A stretch of 64,000 nt of DNA from assembly GCF_029889905.1 (NCBI RefSeq), contig NZ_JARANZ010000011.1, positions 62,001-126,000 of the forward strand, written 5' to 3'. Below are positions 16,755 through 25,253 of the stretch, one piece after another (within the stretch, counting starts at the first letter, position 1; every line of letters begins with the position of its first letter). Below the pieces are notes generated by a model. The model was given only the letters and a program-made list of their open reading frames with translations, was not told the DNA's origin and did no database searches. This DNA is from Chromohalobacter sp. 11-W. GTDB lineage: Bacteria > Pseudomonadota > Gammaproteobacteria > Pseudomonadales > Halomonadaceae. Position numbers and translations under genes: made by a program.

Positions 16755-18605
16755 ATGTTCCGCTGGTTCGAAAACCGTCTCGCCCCTTTTCCGCCCCAAG
16801 AGCCACAACGCCCACCGGACACACTGGTCGCTTTCTGCCTGCATTACACCCGTGGCGCCTGGCCTTATCTGATGGTCGCCACGGTATTGATGGCACTGAT
16901 TGCGGGTATCGAAGTATGGATGTTCGGCTTTCTCGGCAACATCGTCGATTGGCTGGCGGCCCAGGATCGCGAGACGTTCCTCGCCGACCAGGGTTGGAAG
17001 TTGGTCGGCATGGCGTTGATCGTGCTGGTACTGCTGCCTGGCATGGTGGGGCTGCATTCGCTCTTCCAGCAGCAGACGCTGATGGGCAATTTCCCCATGC
17101 GCATCCGCTGGCAGGCGCATCGCTATCTACTACGGCAATCGATGGGCTTCTATCAGGACGAGTTCGCGGGGCGTATCGCTACCAAGGTGATGCAGACGTC
17201 GCTGGCCGTGCGCGAGTGCGTGATCAAGCTGTTCGACGTGCTCAACTACGTAAGCGTCTACTTTCTGGGCACGCTGATCCTGGTGGGCAACGCCGATTGG
17301 CGGTTGGCGCTCCCGCTCCTTGCCTGGTTCATCGGCTATCTCGTACTGCTGCGCATTTTCGTGCCCATCATGGGGCGCGTGTCGAAATCCCAGGCCGACG
17401 CCCGCTCGCGCATGACCGGTCGCATCGTCGACAGCTACAGCAACATCCAGACCGTGAAGCTCTTCTCCCACGCCCAGCGGGAAGCGGCGTTCGCCAAGGA
17501 CGGCATGCATGGCTTCCTGCTCACCGTGCATCGCCAGATGCGCCTGGTCACCGGGCTCTACGGCCTACTCTATTTGCTCAATGCGCTGCTGCTGTTCAGC
17601 ATCGGTTGGCTATCGATTCAGCTATGGCTGGGCGAGGCAGTCAGCGTCGGCGCGGTCGCCGTGGCGCTGGGCTTGGTGATGCGTCTATGGGGCATGTCAC
17701 AGTGGATCATGTGGGAAGTCTCGGCGCTGTTCGAGAATATCGGCACGGTTCAGGATGGCATGGCGACACTCTCGTTGCCGCGCCAGATCGAGGACCGGCA
17801 AGACGCCCCGCCGCTACACGTCGAGAAGGGTGAAATCGTCTTCGACCGGATTCGCTTTCACTACGGCAAGGGCAGCGGCGTCATCGACGAGTTGTCGCTT
17901 GCTATTCAGTCGGGTGAGAAAATAGGGCTGATCGGCCCTTCGGGGGCCGGCAAGTCGACGCTGGTCAATTTGCTGCTGCGATTCTACGAACTGGAAGGTG
18001 GCGCGATCCGCATCGATGACCAGAATATTGCCGAGGTAACCCAGGAGAGCTTGCGCGCGCAGATCGGCATGGTCACCCAGGATACCTCGCTGCTGCACCG
18101 CTCGGTGCGCGATAACCTGCTTTACGGACGCCCGGATGCGACCGACGAGATGGCCTGGAAAGCGGCCCGCGGGGCGCATGTCGCCGACTTCATCGAGTCG
18201 CTGCGCGACACCCAGGGCCGCGTCGGTTTCGACGCGCATGTCGGCGAGCGTGGCGTGAAGCTTTCCGGCGGCCAACGCCAACGCCTCGCCATTGCGCGCG
18301 TGATGCTCAAGGATGCGCCGATCCTGATTCTCGATGAAGCGACCTCGGCACTCGACTCCGACGTCGAAGCGGCGATTCAAGAGAACCTCGACCAGTTGAT
18401 GAAAGGCAAGACGGTGATCGCCATCGCCCACCGGCTCTCCACCATCGCCGCCATGGACCGTCTAGTGGTCATGGAGGGCGGACACATCGTCGAGCAGGGC
18501 AGCCACGCAGAATTGATCCGCCACGATGGCCTCTACGCGCGCCTGTGGCGGCGCCAGTCCGGCGGCTTCCTGGAGAGCGAGGTGGCGGCGACCGAAACGC
18601 CCTGA
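16755..18605 (+). CDS. MsbA-like ABC exporter, fused membrane and ATPase domains
   Basis: A 616-residue half-transporter. Six membrane helices occupy about residues 40-330. An ATPase domain follows, with Walker A GPSGAGKST near 395, signature LSGGQRQR near 500, Walker B ILILDEATSALD and the H-loop in IAIAHRLSTI. It would act as a homodimer, exporting lipids or drugs from the inner membrane. The start at 16755 has AGGA 7 bases upstream; frames reaching back to 16503 run through the HlyIII gene. It is probably not msbA itself, since no lpxK or kdsB neighbour is present. Confidence 0.88.
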   Translation: MFRWFENRLAPFPPQEPQRPPDTLVAFCLHYTRGAWPYLMVATVLMALIAGIEVWMFGFLGNIVDWLAAQDRETFLADQGWKLVGMALIVLVLLPGMVGLHSLFQQQTLMGNFPMRIRWQAHRYLLRQSMGFYQDEFAGRIATKVMQTSLAVRECVIKLFDVLNYVSVYFLGTLILVGNADWRLALPLLAWFIGYLVLLRIFVPIMGRVSKSQADARSRMTGRIVDSYSNIQTVKLFSHAQREAAFAKDGMHGFLLTVHRQMRLVTGLYGLLYLLNALLLFSIGWLSIQLWLGEAVSVGAVAVALGLVMRLWGMSQWIMWEVSALFENIGTVQDGMATLSLPRQIEDRQDAPPLHVEKGEIVFDRIRFHYGKGSGVIDELSLAIQSGEKIGLIGPSGAGKSTLVNLLLRFYELEGGAIRIDDQNIAEVTQESLRAQIGMVTQDTSLLHRSVRDNLLYGRPDATDEMAWKAARGAHVADFIESLRDTQGRVGFDAHVGERGVKLSGGQRQRLAIARVMLKDAPILILDEATSALDSDVEAAIQENLDQLMKGKTVIAIAHRLSTIAAMDRLVVMEGGHIVEQGSHAELIRHDGLYARLWRRQSGGFLESEVAATETP

Positions 18606-18614
18606 GCCCTCTCG

Positions 18615-19121
18615 CTAGCTCTTCGACGATGGCATGCCCGCGACGCCATCGAGCGCCGAGTCGCTACTACCAGCCTCGGGAATGACACTAAAGGTGCCGT
18701 CGGTTTCCAGCACCACCGCGTGTACGTTCTCGATGTCGGCGATACCGTTTTCCCGGATGGCCGCCATGACCTCGGCCTCGACCACACGTTCCTGACGCAT
18801 CGCTGCATGGCGATATGCGCCCGCATGCAGCAGCAATGTCGGCTGCGACTTGACCAAGTTCTTGACCCGTGGCGAGCGCACCGAGGAGAACGTGATGGCG
18901 AACTGCAACAGCACGATGATCGCAAACGCCGTGAGACTCTGCGCCAGCGACACCTGCGTCGAAACCAGCGCCGTGGAAAGCGTCGACCCCAGTGAGATGG
19001 TGACCACGAAATCGAAGGCGTTCCACTTCGACAGCGTGCGCTTGCCGGAAAGTCGGATCACGACGATCAGGACCAGATAACTGATGATACCGACGACGAT
19101 CGTGTGCGCGACCGGATGCAT
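18615..19121 (-). CDS. DUF421 (YetF-like) membrane protein
   Basis: A 168-residue protein with an N-terminal membrane part of three helices containing the family motif LIVVIRLSGKRTLSKWNAFDFVVTISLGSTLS. A small cytoplasmic DUF421 domain (SQPTLLLHAGAYRHAAMRQERV..AAIRENGIADIENVHAVVLETDGTFSVI) follows. GAGGAG lies 8 bases before the ATG at 19121; upstream in-frame codons give a poor N-terminus. The family includes Bacillus spore and stress membrane proteins of unclear function. The gene is convergent with the ABC exporter, with 9 bp between stops. Confidence 0.85.
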   Translation of the reverse strand: MHPVAHTIVVGIISYLVLIVVIRLSGKRTLSKWNAFDFVVTISLGSTLSTALVSTQVSLAQSLTAFAIIVLLQFAITFSSVRSPRVKNLVKSQPTLLLHAGAYRHAAMRQERVVEAEVMAAIRENGIADIENVHAVVLETDGTFSVIPEAGSSDSALDGVAGMPSSKS

Positions 19122-19307
19122 GATGGAACTCCTCGGGAAGGGATGGTGAACGAGTCTGTCAGCGTAGGCGGCCCGTTCTCCTCCGGCTACCCCTTCCGGC
19201 CCCTGAACCGGCTTTCCTCCCTTGAATACGCTCACACATAGCATGTGAAGCATAGAACAAAGCAACGGAAATCGTGTTTGTCAGCCCACGAAACCCTGCC
19301 AGGCAGT

Positions 19308-19336
19308 TGACATCGAGTAGCAGGTGTTATTTTAAT
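19308..19336 (+). promoter_or_regulatory. Sigma-70 promoter of the nucleoside transporter gene
   Basis: TTGACA, a 17-base spacer and TTTAAT give a near-consensus promoter. It leaves a leader of about 95 bases before the ATG at 19438. Confidence 0.75.
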
Positions 19337-19437
19337 AGCACATCACTGTGACTCTAATAACAAAACGACAAGCCACATGCTGGCGTATGCCGTTCCCTGT
19401 ATAACAACCCACAATCGAACGTCATCAGGATGCTGAT

Positions 19438-20700
19438 ATGACCGCTATCATGAGCCTGGTAGGGATGGCGACGCTGATCCTTATCGCTGTGCTGTTTTCC
19501 TCCAATCGCAAGTCGATTCGGCTGCGCACGGTGGGTGGCGCCTTCGCCATTCAAGCCGCCATCGGCGCCTTCGTGCTTTACATTCCTTTCGGACAAGCCG
19601 TCCTGGCCACGATCTCGGAAGGGGTCAGCCAGGTCATCGTCTATGCCAATGACGGTATCGACTTCTTATTCGGCGACCTGGCCAACCCTGACAGCGTGGG
19701 TTTCGTCTTCGCTTTCAAGGTATTGCCGGTCATCATCTTCTTCTCGTCATTGATCGCCGTTCTCTATCACCTGAAGATCATGCAGTGGATCATTCGCCTG
19801 CTGGGGGGCGCACTCCAGCGCGTACTGGGCACCTCACGCACCGAGTCCATGTCAGCCACGGCGAATATCTTCGTAGGACAGACCGAAGCGCCCCTGGTCG
19901 TGCGCCCCTTCATCGCCTCCATGACGCGCTCGGAGCTATTTGCGGTCATGTGCGGCGGGCTGGCCTCGGTAGCAGGCTCGGTGCTCGCAGGGTACGCGAG
20001 CCTGGGCATTCCGATGGAATACCTGATCGCGGCCTCCTTCATGGCGGCACCGGGCGGGCTGCTCTTCGCCAAGCTGTTGATGCCGGAAACCGAAACGCCC
20101 GATGACAGTATCTCCCGCGCCGAAGAAAAGATCGAAGCGGATGACAAACCTGCCAACGTGCTCGATGCCGCCGCCACCGGCGCCACCTCCGGCATGATGC
20201 TGGCGGCCAACGTCGGCGCCATGCTGCTGGCATTCATAGGCTTGATCGCGCTGATCAACGGCATTCTCGGCGGCGTAGGCGGCTGGTTCGGCATGGACTC
20301 GCTGAGCCTGGAGATGATTCTCGGCTGGCTCTTCGCACCGCTGGCCTTCCTGCTCGGCATTCCCTGGAGCGAAGCCACGCTGGCCGGCTCGTTCATCGGC
20401 CAGAAGATCGTCGTCAATGAGTTCGTCGCCTTCATAAACCTGGCGCCATACATCTCCGGCGATACCGTGGTGGCCGCCACCGGCGAGGCCATGTCCAAGC
20501 ACACTGCCGCCGTGCTGTCCTTCGCGCTTTGCGGCTTCGCCAACTTGTCCTCGATCGCCATTCTCCTCGGCGGGCTCGGCCTCATGGCGCCCAGCCGCCG
20601 CCAGGAAATCGCCCGCTACGGCCTCAAGGCCGTGCTCGCCGGGACACTTTCCAATCTGATGTCGGCCACCATTGCGGGGCTTTTCATTAGCTTGGCGTAA
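19438..20700 (+). CDS. nupC: Concentrative nucleoside transporter (NupC family)
   Basis: A 420-residue CNT-family symporter that couples nucleoside uptake to H+ or Na+ across the inner membrane. About ten hydrophobic segments are present. The family motifs [16 protein letters not shown] (here [16 protein letters not shown], residues about 141-156) and [15 protein letters not shown] near the end are clear, as is [17 protein letters not shown] lies about 8 bases upstream. It is followed 54 bp later by a Tsx channel gene, so the two form an outer-to-inner-membrane nucleoside uptake unit. The substrate range within CNT cannot be fixed. Confidence 0.93.
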   Translation: MTAIMSLVGMATLILIAVLFSSNRKSIRLRTVGGAFAIQAAIGAFVLYIPFGQAVLATISEGVSQVIVYANDGIDFLFGDLANPDSVGFVFAFKVLPVIIFFSSLIAVLYHLKIMQWIIRLLGGALQRVLGTSRTESMSATANIFVGQTEAPLVVRPFIASMTRSELFAVMCGGLASVAGSVLAGYASLGIPMEYLIAASFMAAPGGLLFAKLLMPETETPDDSISRAEEKIEADDKPANVLDAAATGATSGMMLAANVGAMLLAFIGLIALINGILGGVGGWFGMDSLSLEMILGWLFAPLAFLLGIPWSEATLAGSFIGQKIVVNEFVAFINLAPYISGDTVVAATGEAMSKHTAAVLSFALCGFANLSSIAILLGGLGLMAPSRRQEIARYGLKAVLAGTLSNLMSATIAGLFISLA

Positions 20701-20754
20701 CGCTGAACGTATCTAGACCACAACGTACAAAACGTAACGATGGGAAGAATGACC

Positions 20755-21609
20755 ATGAACAAGATCACAATAAGCAAGTGGGTTGGGGCTTCGTGCTTTG
20801 CCACGATGGTAGGTGCTACTCCGGCCATGGCGGCGGATTATTCAGAGGGTATTCACGAAGACGACAACCTCTGGTTGACCTTCAATCTGATGCACAGCGA
20901 GGACAACCGCCTGCCGTTTCGTAACGCTCAGGATACCTATGTCGAGATGGAATTCGGCGGGCGCTCAGGCATCGTCGACCTCTACGGCTATGTCGACATG
21001 TTCGATGCCCTCGACGATGGCAGCGACGATCAGAGCGGCGGCGACAACGTGTTCATCAAGCTCGCGCCACGCTTCTCGCTGGATGCCATGAGCGGCCGCG
21101 ATCTCTCGGTGGGTCCGGTCAAGGAGTGGTACATCGCTACCGTCACGACGATCGGCGACAACGGCCCCGGCGGCGGTCTATGGGAGCACTACGTCGGCCT
21201 GGGGTCGGACGTCGAAGTGCCCTGGTTCGGCGAGATCGGCCTCAACCTCACCGCACGCTACGTGCGTGAGAACTACGGCGGTCCGGATGAGAGCTCATGG
21301 GACGGTTTCATGGCCTCCACCAACTGGTTCAAGCCGTTCTACACCTTCTCCAATGGCAGCTATTTTTCCTACCAGGGATATATCGACTATAAATTCGGCG
21401 CGGATACCGTCGCCGAACAGGCGGGACGCAGCAGCAACAGTCTGGAGTGGTTCAACGGCCTTTACTATCACACCGATCGCTTCGCCATCGGCTATGGCCT
21501 GAAGCTCTACAACAACATGGCCTTCTATCGCGACGACACCGATGCCTCCGGCGTCCGCCAAGACACCTCCGGCCCGGGCCATTACTTCAGCATCAACTAC
21601 AAGTTCTGA
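20755..21609 (+). CDS. tsx: Tsx-like nucleoside-specific outer-membrane channel
   Basis: A 284-residue protein with a signal peptide at residues 1-26 (cut after TPAMA). The mature sequence is rich in aromatic-ended beta strands and has the Tsx/OmpK pattern: FGGRSGIVDLYGYVDMFD near the start, IKLAPRFSLDAMSG, and a terminal YFSINYKF. The final Phe is an outer-membrane assembly signal. It probably admits nucleosides to the periplasm for the NupC-type carrier encoded just upstream. The start at 20755 has GGAAG upstream and gives a clean signal peptide; the 20740 ATG is less likely. Confidence 0.9.
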   Translation: MNKITISKWVGASCFATMVGATPAMAADYSEGIHEDDNLWLTFNLMHSEDNRLPFRNAQDTYVEMEFGGRSGIVDLYGYVDMFDALDDGSDDQSGGDNVFIKLAPRFSLDAMSGRDLSVGPVKEWYIATVTTIGDNGPGGGLWEHYVGLGSDVEVPWFGEIGLNLTARYVRENYGGPDESSWDGFMASTNWFKPFYTFSNGSYFSYQGYIDYKFGADTVAEQAGRSSNSLEWFNGLYYHTDRFAIGYGLKLYNNMAFYRDDTDASGVRQDTSGPGHYFSINYKF

Positions 21610-21616
21610 CCCACTT

Positions 21617-21641
21617 GCGTGTCCGCCACCGGCGGGCACGC
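21617..21641 (+). terminator. Hairpin after tsx
   Basis: An 11-bp stem GCGTGTCCGCC/GGCGGGCACGC contains one G-T pair and a 3-base loop, 8 bp after the tsx stop. There is no U-tract, so termination may be Rho-assisted or the hairpin may protect the 3' end. Confidence 0.6.
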
Positions 21642-21706
21642 ATCATCCACCGGCGCCATCCATCGATGCACGCATGCAACGCGCAAGGCGTGGCAAAACG
21701 TCCGGC

Positions 21707-22024
21707 TTACCAGCCGGCAGGTGCACCGAGATCACGGTTGTTGTCGGAAAGGATCTCCAACCAGCTACGCTCGTCATCGGCTTGATCGGCGTCGTGGGCA
21801 TCCACATTGACGGCGCGCTGGCTGTCCGCCATGGCGACACTCATGCCAGCGTCGCGATAGCCTGTAGCGTCAGCGTGGCGCACGCCCGATTCAGCCGTCG
21901 TTTGAGAGGCCAGTTGCAGCGGCTCGTGATTGACGGCGGCGGCTTGTTGGGAAGCAGTGCTGGCTTGGGCGGCCAGCGGCAGGGCAACGGCCAGTAGTGC
22001 GATAGCAGTGATTGAACGTGCCAT
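21707..22024 (-). CDS. Small secreted hypothetical protein
   Basis: A 105-residue protein with a signal peptide (MARSITAIALLAVALPLAAQA, cut near residue 21). The mature tail is polar, Ala/Gln/Asp-rich and probably periplasmic. I see no enzyme motif. It faintly recalls short periplasmic proteins of the DUF4148 sort, which is not a confident assignment. GGAGA lies 8 bases before the ATG at 22024. Upstream lies an unusual AT-rich pair of direct repeats that may control it. Confidence 0.65.
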   Translation of the reverse strand: MARSITAIALLAVALPLAAQASTASQQAAAVNHEPLQLASQTTAESGVRHADATGYRDAGMSVAMADSQRAVNVDAHDADQADDERSWLEILSDNNRDLGAPAGW

Positions 22025-22087
22025 GGGAATGTCTCCTTGTCGTGAATGAACACGACACATTCTATTAGCCCGCTAAACATTATCCTA

Positions 22088-22127
22088 CTATAGTCTTACT
22101 ATCGCACTTATAGTCTTGTTCTATCGC
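22088..22127. repeat. Imperfect tandem repeat TATAGTCTT-(A/GTT)-CTATCGC
   Basis: Two copies of TATAGTCTT followed by CTATCGC, with 1 or 3 bases between the parts, lie about 20 bp apart. They fall between the secreted-protein gene and the SMR operon end. A regulator-binding array is possible. Confidence 0.5.
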
Positions 22128-22148
22128 TTGGATAGAAAATACCATGGC

Positions 22149-22469
22149 TCAAGCCAGTAGCTTGAGCCCCACTACACCCAAGACAATCAGTGCGGTAAAG
22201 GCGATTCGTAGGGGATGGCGTGACTCTCCCCAGTATAGCATCCCCAGCAACGTACCGCAGACAGTGCCGATGCCGGTGAACACGGCATAGGCGATGCCCA
22301 GATCGATGCCACGCAACGCCAGGGCCAGAAACCCAAGCGCCGTACCGAACCCCAGTGTCATGAGCAAGCCGCCGGCAAGCGCCTGGCCTCGACTTACCCG
22401 CGCGAAACCGACGACCCCGAGGACCTCGAAAATACCCGCGCCCAATAGGGCCAACCAATGCCAGGTCAT
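22149..22469 (-). CDS. SMR-family efflux subunit B
   Basis: A 106-residue, four-helix protein of the small multidrug resistance family. The conserved membrane glutamate is at residue 15 (ALLGAGIFEVLGVVGF). The central helix has the family pattern GIAYAVFTGIGTVCGTLLGMLYWGE. Its ATG overlaps the stop codon of the preceding SMR gene (ATGA), so translation is coupled. Paired SMR genes form obligate heterodimers (as in EbrAB or YkkCD) that export cationic compounds in exchange for protons. The substrate is unknown. Confidence 0.9.
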   Translation of the reverse strand: MTWHWLALLGAGIFEVLGVVGFARVSRGQALAGGLLMTLGFGTALGFLALALRGIDLGIAYAVFTGIGTVCGTLLGMLYWGESRHPLRIAFTALIVLGVVGLKLLA

Positions 22470-22840
22470 GACGACGCTCCTTCCCGTGAGGCATCGGTAC
22501 GGGATGCCGATGTCTGCGTGGCGGGCTTGCCGCTGAATTGATGCAGGCCGATGACGCCCACCAGGATCACCCCGATACAGCCCAGCGAGGGCCACGAAAA
22601 GCGTGTCCCGAACAGCCAGGCATCGGCCATCACCGTGCCCGCCGCGCCCAGGCCCACGAATACCGTGTAGACGGTGCTGGCCGGTAAAAAGCGCACGGCA
22701 CGTACCGCCAGCAGCAAGCTCATGGCGGCCACGATCACAGTCGCCAGCCACTCAAGGGGGCTACTGGCGAGTTTCAATCCCGTCGCCCAACCGACTTCGG
22801 CCAGCGCCGCCAACGGCAGGATCAACCAACGCATCGTCAT
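22466..22840 (-). CDS. SMR-family efflux subunit A
   Basis: A 124-residue SMR protein with four helices and the conserved glutamate (LAALAEVGWATGLKL, about residue 14). The motif STVYTVFVGLGAAGTV marks helix 3. A 20-residue polar Ser/Thr tail extends beyond the last helix. The likely start is among the close ATGs at 22843, 22840 and 22834, all preceded by GAGGAGG; 22840 gives the best spacing. It is the first gene of a two-gene operon, divergent from a TetR regulator, with promoter and operator visible upstream. Confidence 0.9.
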   Translation of the reverse strand: MTMRWLILPLAALAEVGWATGLKLASSPLEWLATVIVAAMSLLLAVRAVRFLPASTVYTVFVGLGAAGTVMADAWLFGTRFSWPSLGCIGVILVGVIGLHQFSGKPATQTSASRTDASREGASS

Positions 22841-22907
22841 CATTTCCTCCTCGATCGCCGACGCCTCGCGTCTTGCGGGGGCAACGCCGTATGGCGTCAC
22901 GAAACTA

Positions 22908-22923
22908 ACTAACGGTCGTTAGT
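22908..22923. promoter_or_regulatory. TetR operator for the SMR pump
   Basis: ACTAACG-GT-CGTTAGT is a perfect 7-bp-arm palindrome between the TetR gene and the SMR operon. It overlaps the -10 box of the pump promoter, so bound repressor would block transcription. Confidence 0.8.
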
Positions 22924-22949
22924 ATAGAGTTTGCGTCATGACTTGGCAA
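22921..22949 (-). promoter_or_regulatory. Sigma-70 promoter of the SMR operon
   Basis: On the minus strand TTGCCA, a 17-base spacer and TATACT form a good promoter. The -10 element runs into the operator palindrome at 22908-22923. Confidence 0.75.
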
Positions 22950-23003
22950 TCGCGTACCCGAGCCGCGATCATGTGAGCCTTCACGCAGGCTCAGGGACTT
23001 TTC

Positions 23004-23582
23004 GTGCATACCCGAGACAAACTCAAACAAACCGCCCTCGCCCTATTCGCCCAGCACGGCTACGAAGGCACCAGCCTGGCGCAAATCGCCGCCGAAACGG
23101 GCATCAAGAAGCCGTCCATCTACAACCACTTTCCCAACAAGGCGGCGCTCTTCCTGGCGATCTTCGAAGAGGTCGAAAGCGGCATCGTCGCGCTCATCGA
23201 CGACAGCCTGACACGTTCCCACGACTTGCCCACGCGTGAACGTCTCGAGCGGCTCATCCGCTCGTGCGCCACCTTCATCCGCCGCGAGCACCAGGGCGTT
23301 TTCTACAAACGCTACCTGCTCTTTCCGCCCACGGACGTGGCGACCCAGGTCGCCGCTATTTCGAATGACAACGAGCGGCGCATCAACGCCCATCTGCACG
23401 CACTCTTCGAGAATGGCCGCCACGTTGGCGAGCTACGCGCGCTGCCCGAGGCGCAGTTTATCGCCGCCTTCTACTGCCTGATGGACGGCTTGTTCGCCGA
23501 GAACTTCTACTACGACGCCGATACGTTCGAACGACGTCTGGAGGGAGCCTGGGCCGTCTTCTGGGCGGGATTGGAAGCCTGA
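23004..23582 (+). CDS. TetR-family repressor of the SMR pump
   Basis: A 192-residue protein with an N-terminal TetR DNA-binding domain: LKQTALALFAQHGYEGTSLAQIAAETGIKKPSIYNHFPNKAALFLAIF at about residues 5-53. An all-helical ligand-binding domain follows, resembling the TetR_C group of AcrR-like regulators (TFIRREHQGVFYKRYLLFPP). It starts with GTG after GGGA. It is divergent from the SMR pair, and the shared 16-bp palindrome strongly suggests that it represses the pump, and perhaps itself, until a toxic cation binds. Confidence 0.88.
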   Translation: MHTRDKLKQTALALFAQHGYEGTSLAQIAAETGIKKPSIYNHFPNKAALFLAIFEEVESGIVALIDDSLTRSHDLPTRERLERLIRSCATFIRREHQGVFYKRYLLFPPTDVATQVAAISNDNERRINAHLHALFENGRHVGELRALPEAQFIAAFYCLMDGLFAENFYYDADTFERRLEGAWAVFWAGLEA

Positions 23583-23591
23583 GCGTTTTGC

Positions 23592-24563
23592 TCAGTAGGA
23601 CGAGGGCCAGGCCCGCGCCGCCATGCGCCGAATGAAGGTCACCGTGGCCTCAGGCCGCATGATGGGCAGCATATGCCCCGCTTCAGGCTCCACATGCACG
23701 AACATCTCGGGGCGCTGACGCTGCAGCGTTTCGATATGCAACGCGGGCTCGAGAATACGGTCGTGCGAACCGAACATGACGCCTAGCGGCACTCCCAGCG
23801 CCGCATAGCGAGGCACCTGTCGGGGCAAGTCGTGCTCGAGCATGGCCAGGTCGGTGGAGGCTGCATGAAAGGCCTGGGGACGCAACGCCAGAAGCCCGCC
23901 GCCGCGGGTGGCGTAATCCGCAGGCACCGCTTCCGGCGCGAACACCTGCGCCAATGCTTGCCGTGAGGTCACGCGTGTCAGGGGAATGGCGAGTGTCTCG
24001 GCCATCCAGCGCCGCCAGCGGGGCGAGCGAATCGCCAATAGACGCATCGCCGGCGGCACATCTGACACCTGCGCGACCAGTGGCGCGAGCAATGCCAGCC
24101 CCGCAACTTCCTTGGGATACTCCAGCGCCAGCGTCAGGGCCACCGCACCGCCCATCGAATGGCCCACCACGAGTGGCCGCTCGACGCCCAATGCCTGCCA
24201 TGCCTCGTGTAACGCCTGGGCCTGACAGGCCAAATGGGCGCGCCGGTCGTCAGTGGGAGCGGAATACCCCGACCCCGGCCGGTCGATGGCAATGACGCGA
24301 AAATCATTGCCCAGTGCCTCGATCAAGGCATAGGTGAAATGCTGCAGCTGGCCACCCAGGCCATGAATCAGCACCAGCGGCGGCCCTCGGCCGACATCGA
24401 CGTAATGCAAGCGCCCACTGGATGTATCGATGAAGTCGCCGCGCGGCGGTAATCGTGCTTCGGCCTCGCGGGCCAAGTCCCGTGTCATGCGTCGCAGCCC
24501 CCAGAGACACGCCGCGACACACAGCACACCGAAGAACATGAACCAGATCATGATCAGCATCAT
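23592..24563 (-). CDS. Alpha/beta hydrolase, membrane-anchored
   Basis: A 323-residue hydrolase. One N-terminal membrane helix (residues about 3-24) is followed by the alpha/beta core. The oxyanion HGLGGQLQHF lies near 70, nucleophile GHSMGGA near 138, the acid in GSHDRIL near 266 and the histidine in EAGHMLPIM near 296, giving a complete Ser-Asp-His triad. The sequence resembles the MhpC/BioH-like general group, and the substrate is unknown. Start: ATG at 24563, with a weak GGGTGG upstream. It follows the methyltransferase gene by 19 bp on the same strand and may be its partner. Confidence 0.85.
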   Translation of the reverse strand: MMLIMIWFMFFGVLCVAACLWGLRRMTRDLAREAEARLPPRGDFIDTSSGRLHYVDVGRGPPLVLIHGLGGQLQHFTYALIEALGNDFRVIAIDRPGSGYSAPTDDRRAHLACQAQALHEAWQALGVERPLVVGHSMGGAVALTLALEYPKEVAGLALLAPLVAQVSDVPPAMRLLAIRSPRWRRWMAETLAIPLTRVTSRQALAQVFAPEAVPADYATRGGGLLALRPQAFHAASTDLAMLEHDLPRQVPRYAALGVPLGVMFGSHDRILEPALHIETLQRQRPEMFVHVEPEAGHMLPIMRPEATVTFIRRMAARAWPSSY

Positions 24564-24582
24564 GGCCACCCGAAGCCGCGGT

Positions 24583-25185
24583 TCACGATCTTGCCTCCGG
24601 TTTCTGAAAGGCCTGGTAGCAGTGCTGATTGCGCTCCAGCGCGATCAGGCTGTGCTGATCAAGCCCGGGAATCGTGCGCGGGGACAACGCATCGAGCGCC
24701 GTCACGGCATCGGGCGGTACGGTGTTGTAGGGCGGAATATCGTTCCAGCCCAGCAGGAGCTGCCCGCCGGGCCGCAGGCAGGCCACCGTCGAAGCAAAGG
24801 CCGTTTCAATATCGCCGGGAGAATCCAGTCCCCAGCCCAACACACCGTTACAAACCACGGCATCCAGACTTTCGGGCGGCAAATGCGCTGCCAACGCGTT
24901 CATGTCAGCGACGATATGGCGCTCAGCGCCGAAGGGCGACTTGACCGGGTCGACATCCAAGGTGGTCACGCGACCCGAGGGAAAGAAATCGGGATAATCG
25001 CGCGTGTACCAGGCACAGCCGACAAGCAACACATGGCCGACGCCGACTTCCATGGCCAGCGCCGGGAGGATGACCTTCTCCAGCAACTGGCGATCGCCAT
25101 AGCGGTAGCCCACGCGCCAACCCAGAGTGTCGAAGGCGCCCAGCACACGTGCCATGGCGCGATACGCTTGCAATCTCGCGGGCAT
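24583..25185 (-). CDS. Class I SAM-dependent methyltransferase-like protein
   Basis: A 200-residue protein with a Rossmann-type SAM fold. Motif I appears as HVLLVGCAWYTRDYPDFFPSG, the acidic strand end as VTTLDVDP, then LDAVVCNGVLGWGLD and LRPGGQLLLGWND. The methyl acceptor is unknown. The ATG at 25185 has GGGAG 6 bases upstream. A longer frame reaching 25323 overlaps the sensor-kinase gene and is not favoured. It lies between the two-component system and the hydrolase, all on the minus strand. Confidence 0.75.
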   Translation of the reverse strand: MPARLQAYRAMARVLGAFDTLGWRVGYRYGDRQLLEKVILPALAMEVGVGHVLLVGCAWYTRDYPDFFPSGRVTTLDVDPVKSPFGAERHIVADMNALAAHLPPESLDAVVCNGVLGWGLDSPGDIETAFASTVACLRPGGQLLLGWNDIPPYNTVPPDAVTALDALSPRTIPGLDQHSLIALERNQHCYQAFQKPEARS

Positions 25186-25253
25186 CCGCATCTCCCGGTG
25201 TCGCGCCCGTGCGGCGCTAGCGCCTTTAGCGTTGCCTACGGTCAGTGCACCTG

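Noticed and set aside
22924-23003. Guanidine (ykkC) riboswitch for the SMR pair
   Set aside because: The leader is too short, and the TetR operator and promoter already explain control; no ykkC core was seen.
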